32,554 nt of DNA, taken from the NCBI GenBank assembly GCA_029259595.1, contig JAJDEW010000089.1, positions 1 through 32,554 of the forward strand. The letters are read 5' to 3'. The translations under genes were made by a program, and so were the position numbers. The notes below the pieces were generated by a model, which was not told the origin of the DNA, did not search any database, and saw nothing but the letters and a program-made list of their open reading frames with translations. This document shows, piece by piece, positions 7,573 through 16,539 of this stretch. Origin of the DNA: Planctomycetota bacterium (lineage in GTDB: Bacteria; Planctomycetota; UBA1135; GCA-002686595). Within the stretch, counting starts at the first letter, position 1, and each line of letters begins with the position of its first letter.

Positions 7573-9492
7573 ATGCTCCTCGAGCTCACCATCGCCGACC
7601 TCGCCCTGATCGAAGGCGCCTCCCTCGAGCTCGCGGCCGGATTGAACGTCCTCTCGGGCGAGACCGGTGCCGGCAAGAGCCTCTTCGTCTCCTCGCTCGA
7701 ACTCCTGTCGGGGCTCGCGCCGCGCGGTGGCGCGGCCCAGCGCGTGCGCCAAGGCGCCAAGAGTGCGCGCGTCGAAGGTCGCTTCTTCGTGCGCGACGCG
7801 CGCCAGTGCGAGCTCGTCGCGACCTTGCTGGACGAAGAGCTGCCCGAGCTCGGGGAGTCCTTCCGCGAGCGTGCGGCGAGTGGCGAGGCCGAGCTCATTC
7901 TCGGGCGCTCGATCACGGCGGACGGTCGCACCCGCGCCCACGTCGACCAACGTCCCGTGCCGGTGCGCGCGCTGCGACGACTGGCGCCGCTCCTCATGGA
8001 GATTCACGGTCAGAACGAGCACCAGAGCCTGCACGAACCCGAGGAACAGGTGCGCCTGCTCGATGCCTTCGGGGAACTCGGCGGCGAGGTCGCCAGCTAC
8101 GCCGAGGCGCGCGCGCACTACCGCGCAGTCGGAGCGCGCCACGCCCGGCTCGAGGCCGAGCGCGCCCAGCGTCGCGATCGGCTCGACATGCTGCGCTTCC
8201 AGCACGAGGAGCTCGAGAGCCTCGATCCGCGCCCGGGTGAAGTGGCCGAGCTGGGCGAAGAGCGCGAACTCCTGCGGCACGCCGAGAGCCTGCGTCAAAA
8301 CCTCGGCGTGCTCGTCGACGAGCTGTACGAAGCCGATCCCGCCATCGCGGATCGCTTGCGCCACGCCGAAGGCGTCGTCGCGCGTTGGACGGAGACGCTG
8401 CCGCGGCTCGCGGCGGTGGCCGCCGAGCTCGAGAGTGCGCGTCTGCACGTCGAGGAAGCGAGCGGCGCGCTCGCGTCCTTGCTCGACGGAGTCGACGAGG
8501 ATCCCTCACGGCTCGAGACCGTCGAAGGACGGCTCGCGGACCTCGAGCGACTGATGCACAAGTACGCGAGTGACGAGGACGGGCTCCTGCGTCGACGCGC
8601 GGAGACGCACGCGGCGATCCGGGCCATCGAGGAGGATGAGGAGAGTCTCGCCACGATCGAAGAGGAACTCGCGCAGGCGCGCGCGACGCTGACGGACGCG
8701 GCGGCCGCGCTGGGACGTGCGCGTCGGGCGATCGCCCCCGAGCTCGCGCGCGAGGTCGAGGCGGTTCTCGCGACCCTCGGTCTGGGACGTGCCCGCTTCG
8801 ACGTCGGCTTCACGCCGCGCGAGGGCGAGGCTCGTTACGGACCCTTCGGATCCGACGACGTGGCCTTCCTCCTGGCGGCGAATCCGGGCGAGACGACCAA
8901 GCCGCTGCGCAACGTCGCTTCCGGTGGCGAGACCGCGCGCATCATGCTGGCTCTGCGCACGGTCCTGTCCGCCTGCGACCAGGGTCGAACGCTCGTGTTC
9001 GACGAGATCGACAGCGGCGTTGGCGGGCGACTCGGTCCCGAGGTGGGAGCGCACCTGCGGACGCTGGCCGAGCTGCATCAAGTGCTCTGCGTGACCCACC
9101 TGCCCGCGATCGCGGCGAGTGCGCACGTGCACTTCGTGGCGCGCAAGTCGGTCGCGGAGGGCCGCACGCGGACCGCGATCGCGGCTCTGGACGAGGACGG
9201 GCGTGTGGCCGAGGTGGCGGACATGATCGCGGGCGGCGCCGGTGAGGCGACGGCGCGGGCCGAGGCGCGGCGTCTGCTCGAGCGGCGGGACGTCGTGCGG
9301 CCGCAACGGGCCGCTGGATCGCGCCAGCCGGCTGCGGGCGCTTCGAGCGGCCCGTCAGCTGAATCCGAGCCTGCGAAGCCTGCGCGACGCAAGTCGAAGC
9401 CGGCGGCCCCTTCCGCCGAGAAGCGTGCCGAGCCGAAGCGGAGCAAGAAGCAGCCCGTGCCCTCGAAGAAACCGCGCAAGAGTTCGTCATGA
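7573..9492 (+). CDS. recN: DNA repair protein RecN
   Basis: RecN is an SMC-like ATPase acting in double-strand-break repair and chromosome cohesion after damage. The ATG at 7573 gives 639 aa starting MLLELTIADLALIEG, the normal RecN start. The Walker A motif GETGAGKS is at 29-36. The middle (about 160-390) is a long Glu/Arg/Leu-rich coiled coil. The C-terminal head has the signature SGGETARIMLALR, Walker B LVFDEIDSGVGG and the VTHLPAIAA loop. After the usual family end (about residue 575) there is an unusual tail of about 60 residues rich in Lys, Pro, Ser and Ala. The stop overlaps manA as ATGA. Confidence 0.95.
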   Translation: MLLELTIADLALIEGASLELAAGLNVLSGETGAGKSLFVSSLELLSGLAPRGGAAQRVRQGAKSARVEGRFFVRDARQCELVATLLDEELPELGESFRERAASGEAELILGRSITADGRTRAHVDQRPVPVRALRRLAPLLMEIHGQNEHQSLHEPEEQVRLLDAFGELGGEVASYAEARAHYRAVGARHARLEAERAQRRDRLDMLRFQHEELESLDPRPGEVAELGEERELLRHAESLRQNLGVLVDELYEADPAIADRLRHAEGVVARWTETLPRLAAVAAELESARLHVEEASGALASLLDGVDEDPSRLETVEGRLADLERLMHKYASDEDGLLRRRAETHAAIRAIEEDEESLATIEEELAQARATLTDAAAALGRARRAIAPELAREVEAVLATLGLGRARFDVGFTPREGEARYGPFGSDDVAFLLAANPGETTKPLRNVASGGETARIMLALRTVLSACDQGRTLVFDEIDSGVGGRLGPEVGAHLRTLAELHQVLCVTHLPAIAASAHVHFVARKSVAEGRTRTAIAALDEDGRVAEVADMIAGGAGEATARAEARRLLERRDVVRPQRAAGSRQPAAGASSGPSAESEPAKPARRKSKPAAPSAEKRAEPKRSKKQPVPSKKPRKSSS

Positions 9493-10493
9493 CCGAGCCT
9501 CTTCCTCCGCTGCGCTTCGAGCGGCGCTTTCTCGAGAAGGTCTGGGGCGGTCGCTCCCTGGCGACCAACCCCGGCTTCGAGCTTCCGCCCGACGTGCCGA
9601 TCGGCGAGACGTGGGAGGTCGTCGACCGCGCGGACGAGAACTCGCTCGTCGCGGACGGTCCCCTTGCGGGGACGAGCTTGCGCGCGCTGATGGAGGCGCA
9701 CGGCGAGGCGCTGCTCGGAACCGCGGCAGCCGGCAAGCAGGGACGCTTTCCGTTGCTCGTGAAGTACATCGACGCGGCCGACGACCTGTCCGTGCAAGTG
9801 CATCCCGACGATGCGACGGCCAAGGAGCTCGGCGGTGCGGCCGAAGCAAAGACCGAGGCCTGGGTCGTCCTCGACGTGCGTCCGGGCGCGAAGCTGTATT
9901 GCGGCTTGCGCGACGACGTGACGCCGGCGGAATTCGCGCGCAGCGCCCAGACTCCCGCGGTCGTCGACACCCTGCTCGCCTGGGACGTGCAGCCGGGTGA
10001 CTGCGTTCTGGTGCCGGGCGGGACCGTGCACGCGATCGGTCGAGGCATCACCTTGCTCGAGGTGCAGCAGAACTCGGACACGACCTACCGCATCTGGGAC
10101 TGGGGGCGGATGGGACTCGATGGAAAGCCGCGCGCTACGCACGTCGAAGCGGCGCTCGCCTGCATCCGCTTCGGTCGTCCACCGGTGCGGCCGGTTCGCG
10201 CCCGTTGGGTAGGGGACAAGACCTGCGAGATCCTGCCGCTCTCGCGCTCGTCCTTCTTCGCGATCGACGCGGTCGCGCTCACGGGCGCGGCGGACTTCTC
10301 GACCGGCGGGCGCTTTCGGCTGGTCGCGACCCTCCATGGCGCCGCCGGGCTCTTCGTGGCGGAGTCCGGGACGAAAATCGAGCTTCGCCGGGGCGATGTC
10401 TGGCTCTTGCCTGCTACAACGGGCGCTTACACCGTCGCCCCCCGGACCGATGCGGGCCGGCCGACGGAGCTCCTTCACTTCGATCCGGCCTGA
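9489..10493 (+). CDS. manA: type I mannose-6-phosphate isomerase
   Basis: This zinc enzyme interconverts mannose-6-P and fructose-6-P, feeding mannose use or GDP-mannose synthesis. The 334-aa product is of the short bacterial class. Metal-ligand segments are visible: QVHPDD near residue 100, KTEAWVVLD near 119, and VPGGTVHAIG near 178-187. The family signature LLEVQQNSDTTYRIWDWGR follows. Its ATG overlaps the recN stop by 4 nt, so it is probably translated from the recN transcript, an unusual pairing of functions. A 44-nt gap leads to the pseudouridine synthase gene. Confidence 0.93.
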   Translation: MTEPLPPLRFERRFLEKVWGGRSLATNPGFELPPDVPIGETWEVVDRADENSLVADGPLAGTSLRALMEAHGEALLGTAAAGKQGRFPLLVKYIDAADDLSVQVHPDDATAKELGGAAEAKTEAWVVLDVRPGAKLYCGLRDDVTPAEFARSAQTPAVVDTLLAWDVQPGDCVLVPGGTVHAIGRGITLLEVQQNSDTTYRIWDWGRMGLDGKPRATHVEAALACIRFGRPPVRPVRARWVGDKTCEILPLSRSSFFAIDAVALTGAADFSTGGRFRLVATLHGAAGLFVAESGTKIELRRGDVWLLPATTGAYTVAPRTDAGRPTELLHFDPA

Positions 10494-10537
10494 CCACGAG
10501 CGCCGGATCCGACGCCCGGCGAACGCCGGCAAACGAC

Positions 10538-11443
10538 ATGGCACACACGAAGACTCCGGCCGGGAGGCCCGAGCACGAGCGTGACGCGGATGACGCGCCT
10601 CCCACGCTCATGCGGTTGAACAAGGTCCTGGCCCAGAACGGCATCGCTTCACGCCGCGGCGCCGATCGCCTGATCGAAGAGGGCGAAGTGATGATCGACG
10701 GCGAGATCGTCACCGAACTCGGCCGCATGGTCGATCCCGACCGCCAGCGCATCGAGATCGACGGCGTTGTTCTCAAGTCGCGCGGCGAGCGCAAGACCTA
10801 CTACCTCTTGAACAAGCCCGCGGGCGTCGTTTGCACGAGCGACATGCGTGAAAACCGGCCGCGCGCGATCGACCTGATCGGCGATCGCAACCGTGGGCGC
10901 ATCTTCACGGTCGGCCGTCTCGACGAAGAAACGGTCGGGCTCGTGATCCTCACGAACGACGGCGAGTTCGCCAATCGCATCGGGCATCCGCGCTACGGCG
11001 TCGACAAGGTCTACCGCGCCGTCGTCGAGGGACGCGTCGAGGACGATCGCCTCGGCAAGATGCGCAGCGGTGTGCATCTGTCGGACTTCCGTTCGAACTT
11101 CGACAAGGTCTGGGTTCAGAAGCGCAGCGAGAAGCAGTCCGTGCTCTTCATCCGCCTCCTGGAAGGGCGCAACCGAGAGATTCGCCGCGTTTGCGCCAAC
11201 CTGGGCCACCCGGTCAAGCGCCTGCAGCGCGTGCGCATCGGCAGCCTCGACGACCGCGGTCTCAAGGTCGGGCACTGGCGCCCGTTGTCGCGTCGCGAGC
11301 TCGACGAGCTCCTCGAGCTGGCGGTCGAGAAGCCGCGCCCGCGGTCGACGAAGTCCCGTTCCCGCGCATCCAAGAGCAGTGGACCGCGCCGGCAGGACGA
11401 TCGCGCGCACCCGAGCGCCCGGAAGGCGCCCTTCCGTCGCTGA
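10538..11443 (+). CDS. rluB: RsuA/RluB-family rRNA pseudouridine synthase
   Basis: Members isomerise a uridine in rRNA (RluB: U2605 of 23S; RsuA: U516 of 16S); which target applies here cannot be told by eye. The 301-aa protein has a charged 24-residue N-terminal extension, an S4 RNA-binding domain (MRLNKVLAQNGIASRRGADRL, about 25-85) and the catalytic domain with GRLDEETVGLVILTNDG, where the Asp of GRLD is the nucleophile. KVYRAVVEG and EGRNREIRRVC segments are also typical. The C-terminal 45 residues are Arg/Lys/Ser-rich and probably disordered. The ATG at 10538 was chosen because it is the first intergenic ATG; longer in-frame extensions overlap manA. Confidence 0.88.
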   Translation: MAHTKTPAGRPEHERDADDAPPTLMRLNKVLAQNGIASRRGADRLIEEGEVMIDGEIVTELGRMVDPDRQRIEIDGVVLKSRGERKTYYLLNKPAGVVCTSDMRENRPRAIDLIGDRNRGRIFTVGRLDEETVGLVILTNDGEFANRIGHPRYGVDKVYRAVVEGRVEDDRLGKMRSGVHLSDFRSNFDKVWVQKRSEKQSVLFIRLLEGRNREIRRVCANLGHPVKRLQRVRIGSLDDRGLKVGHWRPLSRRELDELLELAVEKPRPRSTKSRSRASKSSGPRRQDDRAHPSARKAPFRR

Positions 11444-11475
11444 GCCACGAGTCGCGATGACGGCGACGTGGTCCG

Positions 11476-11497
11476 GCGGAAGTGCCCCTGCTTCCGC
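11476..11497 (+). terminator. possible terminator hairpin after the pseudouridine synthase
   Basis: The 7-bp stem GCGGAAG/CTTCCGC with an 8-nt loop starts 33 nt past the stop. No T-run follows, so this is weak. The rest of 11444-11700 shows no gene I can support on either strand. Confidence 0.3.
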
Positions 11498-11686
11498 TGC
11501 TCTGGCAGCCCGCTGAAGTCGTCATCCGGCCCCGCGCGCGCCGAGGAATTCCCGGCAGGCACGCGGAAGCCACGCCGCTTTCACGGATTCGCCTGCTTGC
11601 TCGGACACCGGGCAGGTCGCGCGGACACCCACCGCGCGTCCGCAGCACTTCTTGAGCGGACTGCTGGGGACTGGCCTGCGAATGGC

Positions 11687-11692
11687 TATCAT
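11687..11692 (+). promoter_or_regulatory. -10-like element of the M16 operon
   Basis: TATCAT lies 8 nt before the ATG at 11701, followed by a C-rich spacer with no Shine-Dalgarno. No good -35 is seen at 16-18 nt. The position suggests a very short or absent 5' leader. Confidence 0.35.
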
Positions 11693-11700
11693 CCCGCCCC

Positions 11701-13065
11701 ATGAGGCTCTTCAAGAAAGCAGGCCAGCGCTCGCGCCCGCGTTCGTTGCAGAAGGCGGGTGCAAAGGTCGCCGAGCACCGGCTGGACAACGGAATGCGCG
11801 TGCTCATCGCCGAGCGGCACAGCGATCCCGTCGTCGCGGTGCTGTTGTTCTACGGGGTCGGTGCGCGCAACGAGTCCGAGCGTGAGGCCGGTGTGTCGCA
11901 CTTTCTCGAGCACATGATGTTCAAAGGGACGCCTGCGATCGGCAAGGGCGAGGTGGATCGGATCACGACGGAGCTCGGTGGACAGAACAACGCCTTCACC
12001 GGGTACGACCACACGGCCTACTGGTTCGAGTTCGCGTCCGATCGATGGGAGACGGCGCTCGACATCGAGGTGGACCGGATGAAGAACCTCGCGCTCGATC
12101 CCGCGGAGTTCGCGTCCGAGCGTGCGGTCGTCCTCGAGGAGCTGGCTGGAGGCGAAGACGACCCTTGGCGCGTGCTCGCTCGGCACGTCGAGGACAAGCT
12201 CTTTCCGAGGCATCCGTACGCGCGACCGATCATCGGGTTTCCCGACACGCTCCACGCGATGACTCCGGAGTCGATGCGCGACTACTACGAGCGCTTCTAT
12301 CACCCGGGCAACGCGACCTTGGTCCTGTGCGGCGACGTGAAGCCGAAGGCGGCGCTCGAGGCGGTGCGGGCACGCTTTGGTTCGCTTCCCGCCGGCAAGC
12401 CCTTTGCGGAAGCGGACTGCCCGCGCCCGCCCCTGGAGGAGCCGCCCGGCGAGGTGCGGCTCGAGACGCGCTGGGACGACGCCTCGCGGCGACTCGTGAT
12501 GGCTTGGCGAACGGAGCGGGTGGGTTCGGAGGCGGACTACGCGCTCGATCTCGCGCTCGGGACCCTGACGGGCGGCCGCATGGGCCGCTTGCAGCGGAGG
12601 CTCGTCCTGGACGGGTCGTTCGCGACGAGCGTCTCGATCAGCAACGACACGCGCGTCGATTCCGGGGCCTTCTGGCTCTTTGCCGAGTGTGCCCAGGGTG
12701 TGGACCCCGCCGTGCTGGAGCAAGAGATCGACGACGAGCTCCGCAAGCTCGCGACCACGAAGCTCGATGCGCGCGAGATGAAGCGAGTGCGTTCCTTCCT
12801 GCGCTCGTCCGAGGCCTACGACGGAGAAACCGTCTCCGATCTGGCCGAAGAGCTGGGTGAATACGCGGTCGATTACGACTGGCGCGAAGCCTTCGATGGT
12901 GGCGCGCGCCACGACCAGATCACACCGACGATGTTGCGCGACACGGTTGCGCGCCTGCTCGTCCCGTCGCGGCGCGTCGTCGGGTGGTGCCTGCCCCTGG
13001 CCGAAGAAGAGGCGGTCGCCCCGCCCAAGAAGGCGAAGCGCCGAAAGAAGGTACGACGCTCATGA
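11701..13065 (+). CDS. M16-family zinc metallopeptidase, catalytic subunit
   Basis: The protein (454 aa) has the inverted zinc motif HFLEH at 67-71 and a downstream Glu at about 147 (RAVVLEELAG) as third ligand, so it should be catalytically competent. The usual GGxxNAFT motif (93-100) and the N- and C-terminal M16 halves are present; the C-half runs from about 215. It has no signal peptide, begins with a basic stretch and ends in a Lys/Arg-rich tail, so it is probably cytoplasmic. Its stop overlaps the next gene as ATGA. Two-subunit M16B peptidases with one active and one inactive chain are known, and this arrangement fits that model. The substrate is unknown. Confidence 0.9.
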   Translation: MRLFKKAGQRSRPRSLQKAGAKVAEHRLDNGMRVLIAERHSDPVVAVLLFYGVGARNESEREAGVSHFLEHMMFKGTPAIGKGEVDRITTELGGQNNAFTGYDHTAYWFEFASDRWETALDIEVDRMKNLALDPAEFASERAVVLEELAGGEDDPWRVLARHVEDKLFPRHPYARPIIGFPDTLHAMTPESMRDYYERFYHPGNATLVLCGDVKPKAALEAVRARFGSLPAGKPFAEADCPRPPLEEPPGEVRLETRWDDASRRLVMAWRTERVGSEADYALDLALGTLTGGRMGRLQRRLVLDGSFATSVSISNDTRVDSGAFWLFAECAQGVDPAVLEQEIDDELRKLATTKLDAREMKRVRSFLRSSEAYDGETVSDLAEELGEYAVDYDWREAFDGGARHDQITPTMLRDTVARLLVPSRRVVGWCLPLAEEEAVAPPKKAKRRKKVRRS

Positions 13066-14354
13066 AGGTCGCCGTCCCGGTTCCCGAGATCCCGGTCGAG
13101 AGCTTCACGCTCCGCTGCGGCGCCGAGCTGTTCGTGTCGCGCCGCGAGGGCGCGCCGGTGTGCGCCGTTCAGATGCACCTGCGTGGTGGGCACTCGCTCG
13201 ACCCCCCGGAGCGTCGTGGTACGGCCTTCCTCGCGGGGCGCTTGCTGGACCAGGGCACGACCCGGCGCAGCGAGGAAGAGTTCGCGACCGCGCTCGAGAC
13301 CTATGGCGGAGGCGTGACCGGTGGTTCGACCGGGCTCTCGGGCTCGATCGCGAACGATGCCTGGAAGCTTCTGCTCGAGCTCGCGGCCGAGGCGATCACG
13401 AAGCCCGCCTACCCGCGCGCGAAGATCGAGCGCCAGCGTCAGCGCCTGCTCGATCGCTTCCTGGTCGAGCGCGATGACCCGCGCGTTCAAGGTGGCCGGC
13501 TCTTCCGCAAGCTCGTCTACGGCGACCACTGGCTGGGTGAGCCGGACCACGGCACGCTCGAGACGGTCGCGAACATCGAGCGCCGTCACCTGGCCGCCTT
13601 CCACAAGAAGAACTGGGTTGCCTCGCGCGCGGTGCTGGCCTTTTGCGGAGACGTCGAGCCCTCGACCGTGAAGCGCTTCCTCGACAAGCAGCTCGCCTCC
13701 TGGGAGACCGGCAAGCCTCTACCCCCGCCCGACACGACGTTTCCGCCGATCGAACCGCGCCTGGCGGTGTTTCCCGCCGATCGCCAGCAGGTTCACGTCT
13801 ACCTCGGACACCTCGGCATCCGTCGTACGGACCCCGACTACGCCGCGCTGCTCCTGATGGACCACATCCTGGGGACGGGGCCGGGCTTCACGAACCGCAT
13901 CTCCCAGGTCCTGCGCGACCAGCTGGGGCTCGCCTACACGGTCCACGCCGCGATCCATTCCTCGGCGGGCGTTCTGCCGGGACTCTTCACGGCCTACATC
14001 GGGACGTCGCCCGCGAACTTGAAGGTCGCGATCCAGGGGCTCCGACGCGAGATTAGGCGCATCCAGGACGAGCCGGTGATGGCGGACGAGCTCGAGCTGG
14101 CGCGCAACTACCTGACCGGCTCGCTCGTGCTCGGGTTCGAGCGTGCCTCGCGGCGAACACAGCACATCGTCGCGGCCACCCGCAACGGCCTGCCCTTCGA
14201 TCACATGCACGACCTGGTCGTGCGGCTGCTCGAGGTGAGCGTCGAGGACGTCCAGCGCGTGGCACGCAAGCATCTCCACCCTGAACGCGCCTGCCTCGTC
14301 GCGGCTGGACCGACGAGCAAGAAGGAGCTCCAAGGGCTCGTCGCCTCGCGTTGA
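13062..14354 (+). CDS. M16-family protein lacking the zinc motif (partner subunit)
   Basis: This 430-aa protein has the M16 fold pattern. There is an N-half with a GGHSLDPPERRGTAFL segment where the zinc motif should lie (HxxEH is replaced by TAFLAGRLL), and a C-half with the LLLMDHILGTGPGFTNRI...LRDQLGLAYTV motif typical of the non-catalytic or substrate-binding subunit. The ATG at 13062 overlaps the stop of the catalytic gene by 4 nt, giving coupled 1:1 expression expected for a heterodimer. It has no signal peptide. The alternative is an independent inactive paralogue, but the coupling argues for a complex. Confidence 0.88.
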   Translation: MKVAVPVPEIPVESFTLRCGAELFVSRREGAPVCAVQMHLRGGHSLDPPERRGTAFLAGRLLDQGTTRRSEEEFATALETYGGGVTGGSTGLSGSIANDAWKLLLELAAEAITKPAYPRAKIERQRQRLLDRFLVERDDPRVQGGRLFRKLVYGDHWLGEPDHGTLETVANIERRHLAAFHKKNWVASRAVLAFCGDVEPSTVKRFLDKQLASWETGKPLPPPDTTFPPIEPRLAVFPADRQQVHVYLGHLGIRRTDPDYAALLLMDHILGTGPGFTNRISQVLRDQLGLAYTVHAAIHSSAGVLPGLFTAYIGTSPANLKVAIQGLRREIRRIQDEPVMADELELARNYLTGSLVLGFERASRRTQHIVAATRNGLPFDHMHDLVVRLLEVSVEDVQRVARKHLHPERACLVAAGPTSKKELQGLVASR

Positions 14355-14382
14355 GCCCTTGGAGCAGGCGGGGCTCGGGTTG

Positions 14383-14388
14383 CAGAAT
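14383..14388 (+). promoter_or_regulatory. -10-like element before the histidine kinase gene
   Basis: CAGAAT lies 6 nt before the ATG at 14395; TTGGAG at 14359-14364 is a weak -35 at 18 nt. If used, the kinase mRNA would be leaderless. Only 40 nt separate this gene from the M16 pair, so read-through from that operon is also possible. Confidence 0.3.
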
Positions 14389-14394
14389 GCCCAC

Positions 14395-16539
14395 ATGTCG
14401 CTGCCGCGATCACCTCCGGGGAGAAGATTGCCGCCGCGCTTGATCGCGGTGCTGCTGTTCTTCGCGGGGCTCACGGCCCTGGAGATCTCGGCCGGATTCG
14501 AGCGCTGGTCGGCCGAACAGGATCGCTACCGCACCGAGCGGCTCGACCTCGTCGATCACCAGCAGGAGGCCCTCGCGCGCGAGGTCGCGGCGCTCCTGGG
14601 GGCCGGCAACCGGCACACCCTGCACCTGTCGAAGAATCCGGTGGTCGCCGAACTCCTTGCGGCGAGCGACGACGTCGAGTTGCGGGCAGCGAACGAGCGA
14701 CTCGCGCGCTTGCTCCTGCCCTACATCGTCAGCTTTCCCGAACTCGACGGCGTAAGCGTCGTCGACGGCGACTTCGCCGAGTTGTTCCGTTGCGAGCGAA
14801 TGGGCGGCGGCGTGGCGTCGTTGCCGCTGGCGTTGCTCGCGTCGGCGCCCGGTGCGAGCGTGGCCGAGCTGTTTCCGCTCGCGCCGGGGCAAGAGGTCGC
14901 CGTTTCGCCCTTGGTGCACGATCCCGGCCGCGTCGAGGTCGCCGAGAACGAGCGCTGGGTGTTCCACCTCGTGGCCCGTGTGGATCCGGGTGGTGAAGCA
15001 CGGCGCGGTGCCGTCGCCGTCACGATCTACGCGGCACCGCTCCTGCACGCGCTCAGCGAGTTCAAGCCGCTCGCGGAGACCACGAGCTGCTTGCTCGACG
15101 ACGACGGCGCCATCTTCGCGGCCGAACCGGCCGGTGAACGACCCGGCGGCGTGGCCGAGCGGCTGCGCGCGGACCCTGCGTTGCTCCGCGAGCTCTCGAC
15201 CCTGAACGGCCGCATCGAGTCGAACGGCAGCGCCTACTTCGTCCGCCCGACCGGCGTGCAGCCTGCCAGCCGGCTGGTCAGTGCGCTGCCCGAGACGGGG
15301 CTCGTGTCCGAAGACCTCGCGTCCACCGCGCTCTGGACCGCCCTCCGCAGCTTGGTCGTGATCGCGCTCATCGGCTTCGGCAGCGCCTTCTTCGTGCGCA
15401 CCAGCTTGCGCGCGGAACGTCTGCGCGAGACGGAGTCCTATCTCGAGCGCATCGGGGAGGAGGCTCGCAAGAACCGCGCGCTGATGGAGGCCGCGGCGGA
15501 CCTGATCCTGATCGTCGACGTCCAGAGCGAGCGCGTGGACGACTGGAACCCGCGTGCGCGGGCCATGCTCGGAGCAGGGCTCGGATCGGCTGAGACGCCG
15601 CAGCTCGCGGCCCTGGTCGATCGGATGACGACGACGGACGCCGAGCGTCTACGCGCGAGCCTCGCGACCGCCGCGGCGGGCCCCGGGCGGCCCGTGTCGG
15701 TCGGGGGTTTGCGCATCGCGCTCGAGGACGGAGCGACGGCCGAGGTCGACGCGCGTTGTGTCGGACTCGAGTCCGAGCGTCATCCGCAGGTCGAGATCGC
15801 GCTCACGGACCGCACCCGCGAGCGTGAGCTCGAGCGGCGTGCGCACACGGCCGAGCGCCTCAGCTCACTGGGTCTCGTCGCCGCGGGTGTGGCGCACGAG
15901 ATCAACAACCCGCTGGAGGGGATCGCGAACTACCTGGTCCTGCTCGAGCGCACCGGGGACCCGGAGCTGCGCAAGGAGTACCTGGGGGAGGTGCGCCGCG
16001 GCTTCCAGCGCATCCGCGACATCACCGGCGAGCTCTTGCCCATCGCGCGTGAAGAGCGCGGCAAAGAGCGCGCCGATCTGCGGCGCGTGGTCGAGCGGGT
16101 CGTCTCCATGGCGCGCCTGACGAAGGACTTCGAGCAGCTCGAGGTCCAGGTCGACCTGCCGTCCCGGCCGCTGGTGGTCCGGGGTAGCGAAGGGCGCGTC
16201 GAGCAGGTCGTGCTGAACCTCCTGATCAATGCCGGGCGTGTGATGGACGCGGGTGGCCGCCTCTCGGTCGCGTTGTCGGAGCTCGACGAGCGGCACGCGG
16301 AGGTGCGCGTGGAGGACGAGGGGCCGGGGATCGCGGCCGAGGACCTGGACCATCTCTTCGACCCGTTCTTTTCGAAGACGGGTGGCACCGGGCTGGGTCT
16401 GTCGGTTTCCTACGGCATCGCGAAGGCCCTCGGGGGCGAGTTGCTCGCCGAGAACCGAAGCGCTGGCGGGGCGTGCTTCCGTCTGCGGCTCGTACGCGCG
16501 GAACGTGACATCGAAGGAGGCATGGATGACGAAGCGTGA
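14395..16539 (+). CDS. membrane sensor histidine kinase
   Basis: The layout is: first membrane helix (about 14-33), an extracytoplasmic sensor region (about 34-310) of two-lobed Cache-like appearance without a motif I can name, second helix (about 313-335), a short linker, a PAS-like domain (about 358-470, RALMEAAADLILIVD), and then the kinase core. The phospho-acceptor is His501 in GVAHEINNPLEG. The ATP domain has N-box LNLLINAGRVM (607-617), DEGPG (641-645), an FDPFFSKTGG F-box and GTGLGLS (664-670). It should autophosphorylate and pass phosphate to the NtrC-type regulator, whose gene overlaps its last 14 nt. The signal is unknown; given the downstream genes, an envelope or redox stimulus is plausible. 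Confidence 0.93.
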   Translation: MSLPRSPPGRRLPPRLIAVLLFFAGLTALEISAGFERWSAEQDRYRTERLDLVDHQQEALAREVAALLGAGNRHTLHLSKNPVVAELLAASDDVELRAANERLARLLLPYIVSFPELDGVSVVDGDFAELFRCERMGGGVASLPLALLASAPGASVAELFPLAPGQEVAVSPLVHDPGRVEVAENERWVFHLVARVDPGGEARRGAVAVTIYAAPLLHALSEFKPLAETTSCLLDDDGAIFAAEPAGERPGGVAERLRADPALLRELSTLNGRIESNGSAYFVRPTGVQPASRLVSALPETGLVSEDLASTALWTALRSLVVIALIGFGSAFFVRTSLRAERLRETESYLERIGEEARKNRALMEAAADLILIVDVQSERVDDWNPRARAMLGAGLGSAETPQLAALVDRMTTTDAERLRASLATAAAGPGRPVSVGGLRIALEDGATAEVDARCVGLESERHPQVEIALTDRTRERELERRAHTAERLSSLGLVAAGVAHEINNPLEGIANYLVLLERTGDPELRKEYLGEVRRGFQRIRDITGELLPIAREERGKERADLRRVVERVVSMARLTKDFEQLEVQVDLPSRPLVVRGSEGRVEQVVLNLLINAGRVMDAGGRLSVALSELDERHAEVRVEDEGPGIAAEDLDHLFDPFFSKTGGTGLGLSVSYGIAKALGGELLAENRSAGGACFRLRLVRAERDIEGGMDDEA

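Noticed and set aside
11444..11700. Short open frames in the gap before the M16 operon
   Set aside because: None has a ribosome binding site, plausible composition or a family signature; the gap is treated as regulatory.
14359..14395. Possible sigma54 site before the histidine kinase (TTGCA with GG 12 nt upstream)
   Set aside because: The -24 element matches poorly apart from GG, and transcription would start at the ATG itself.
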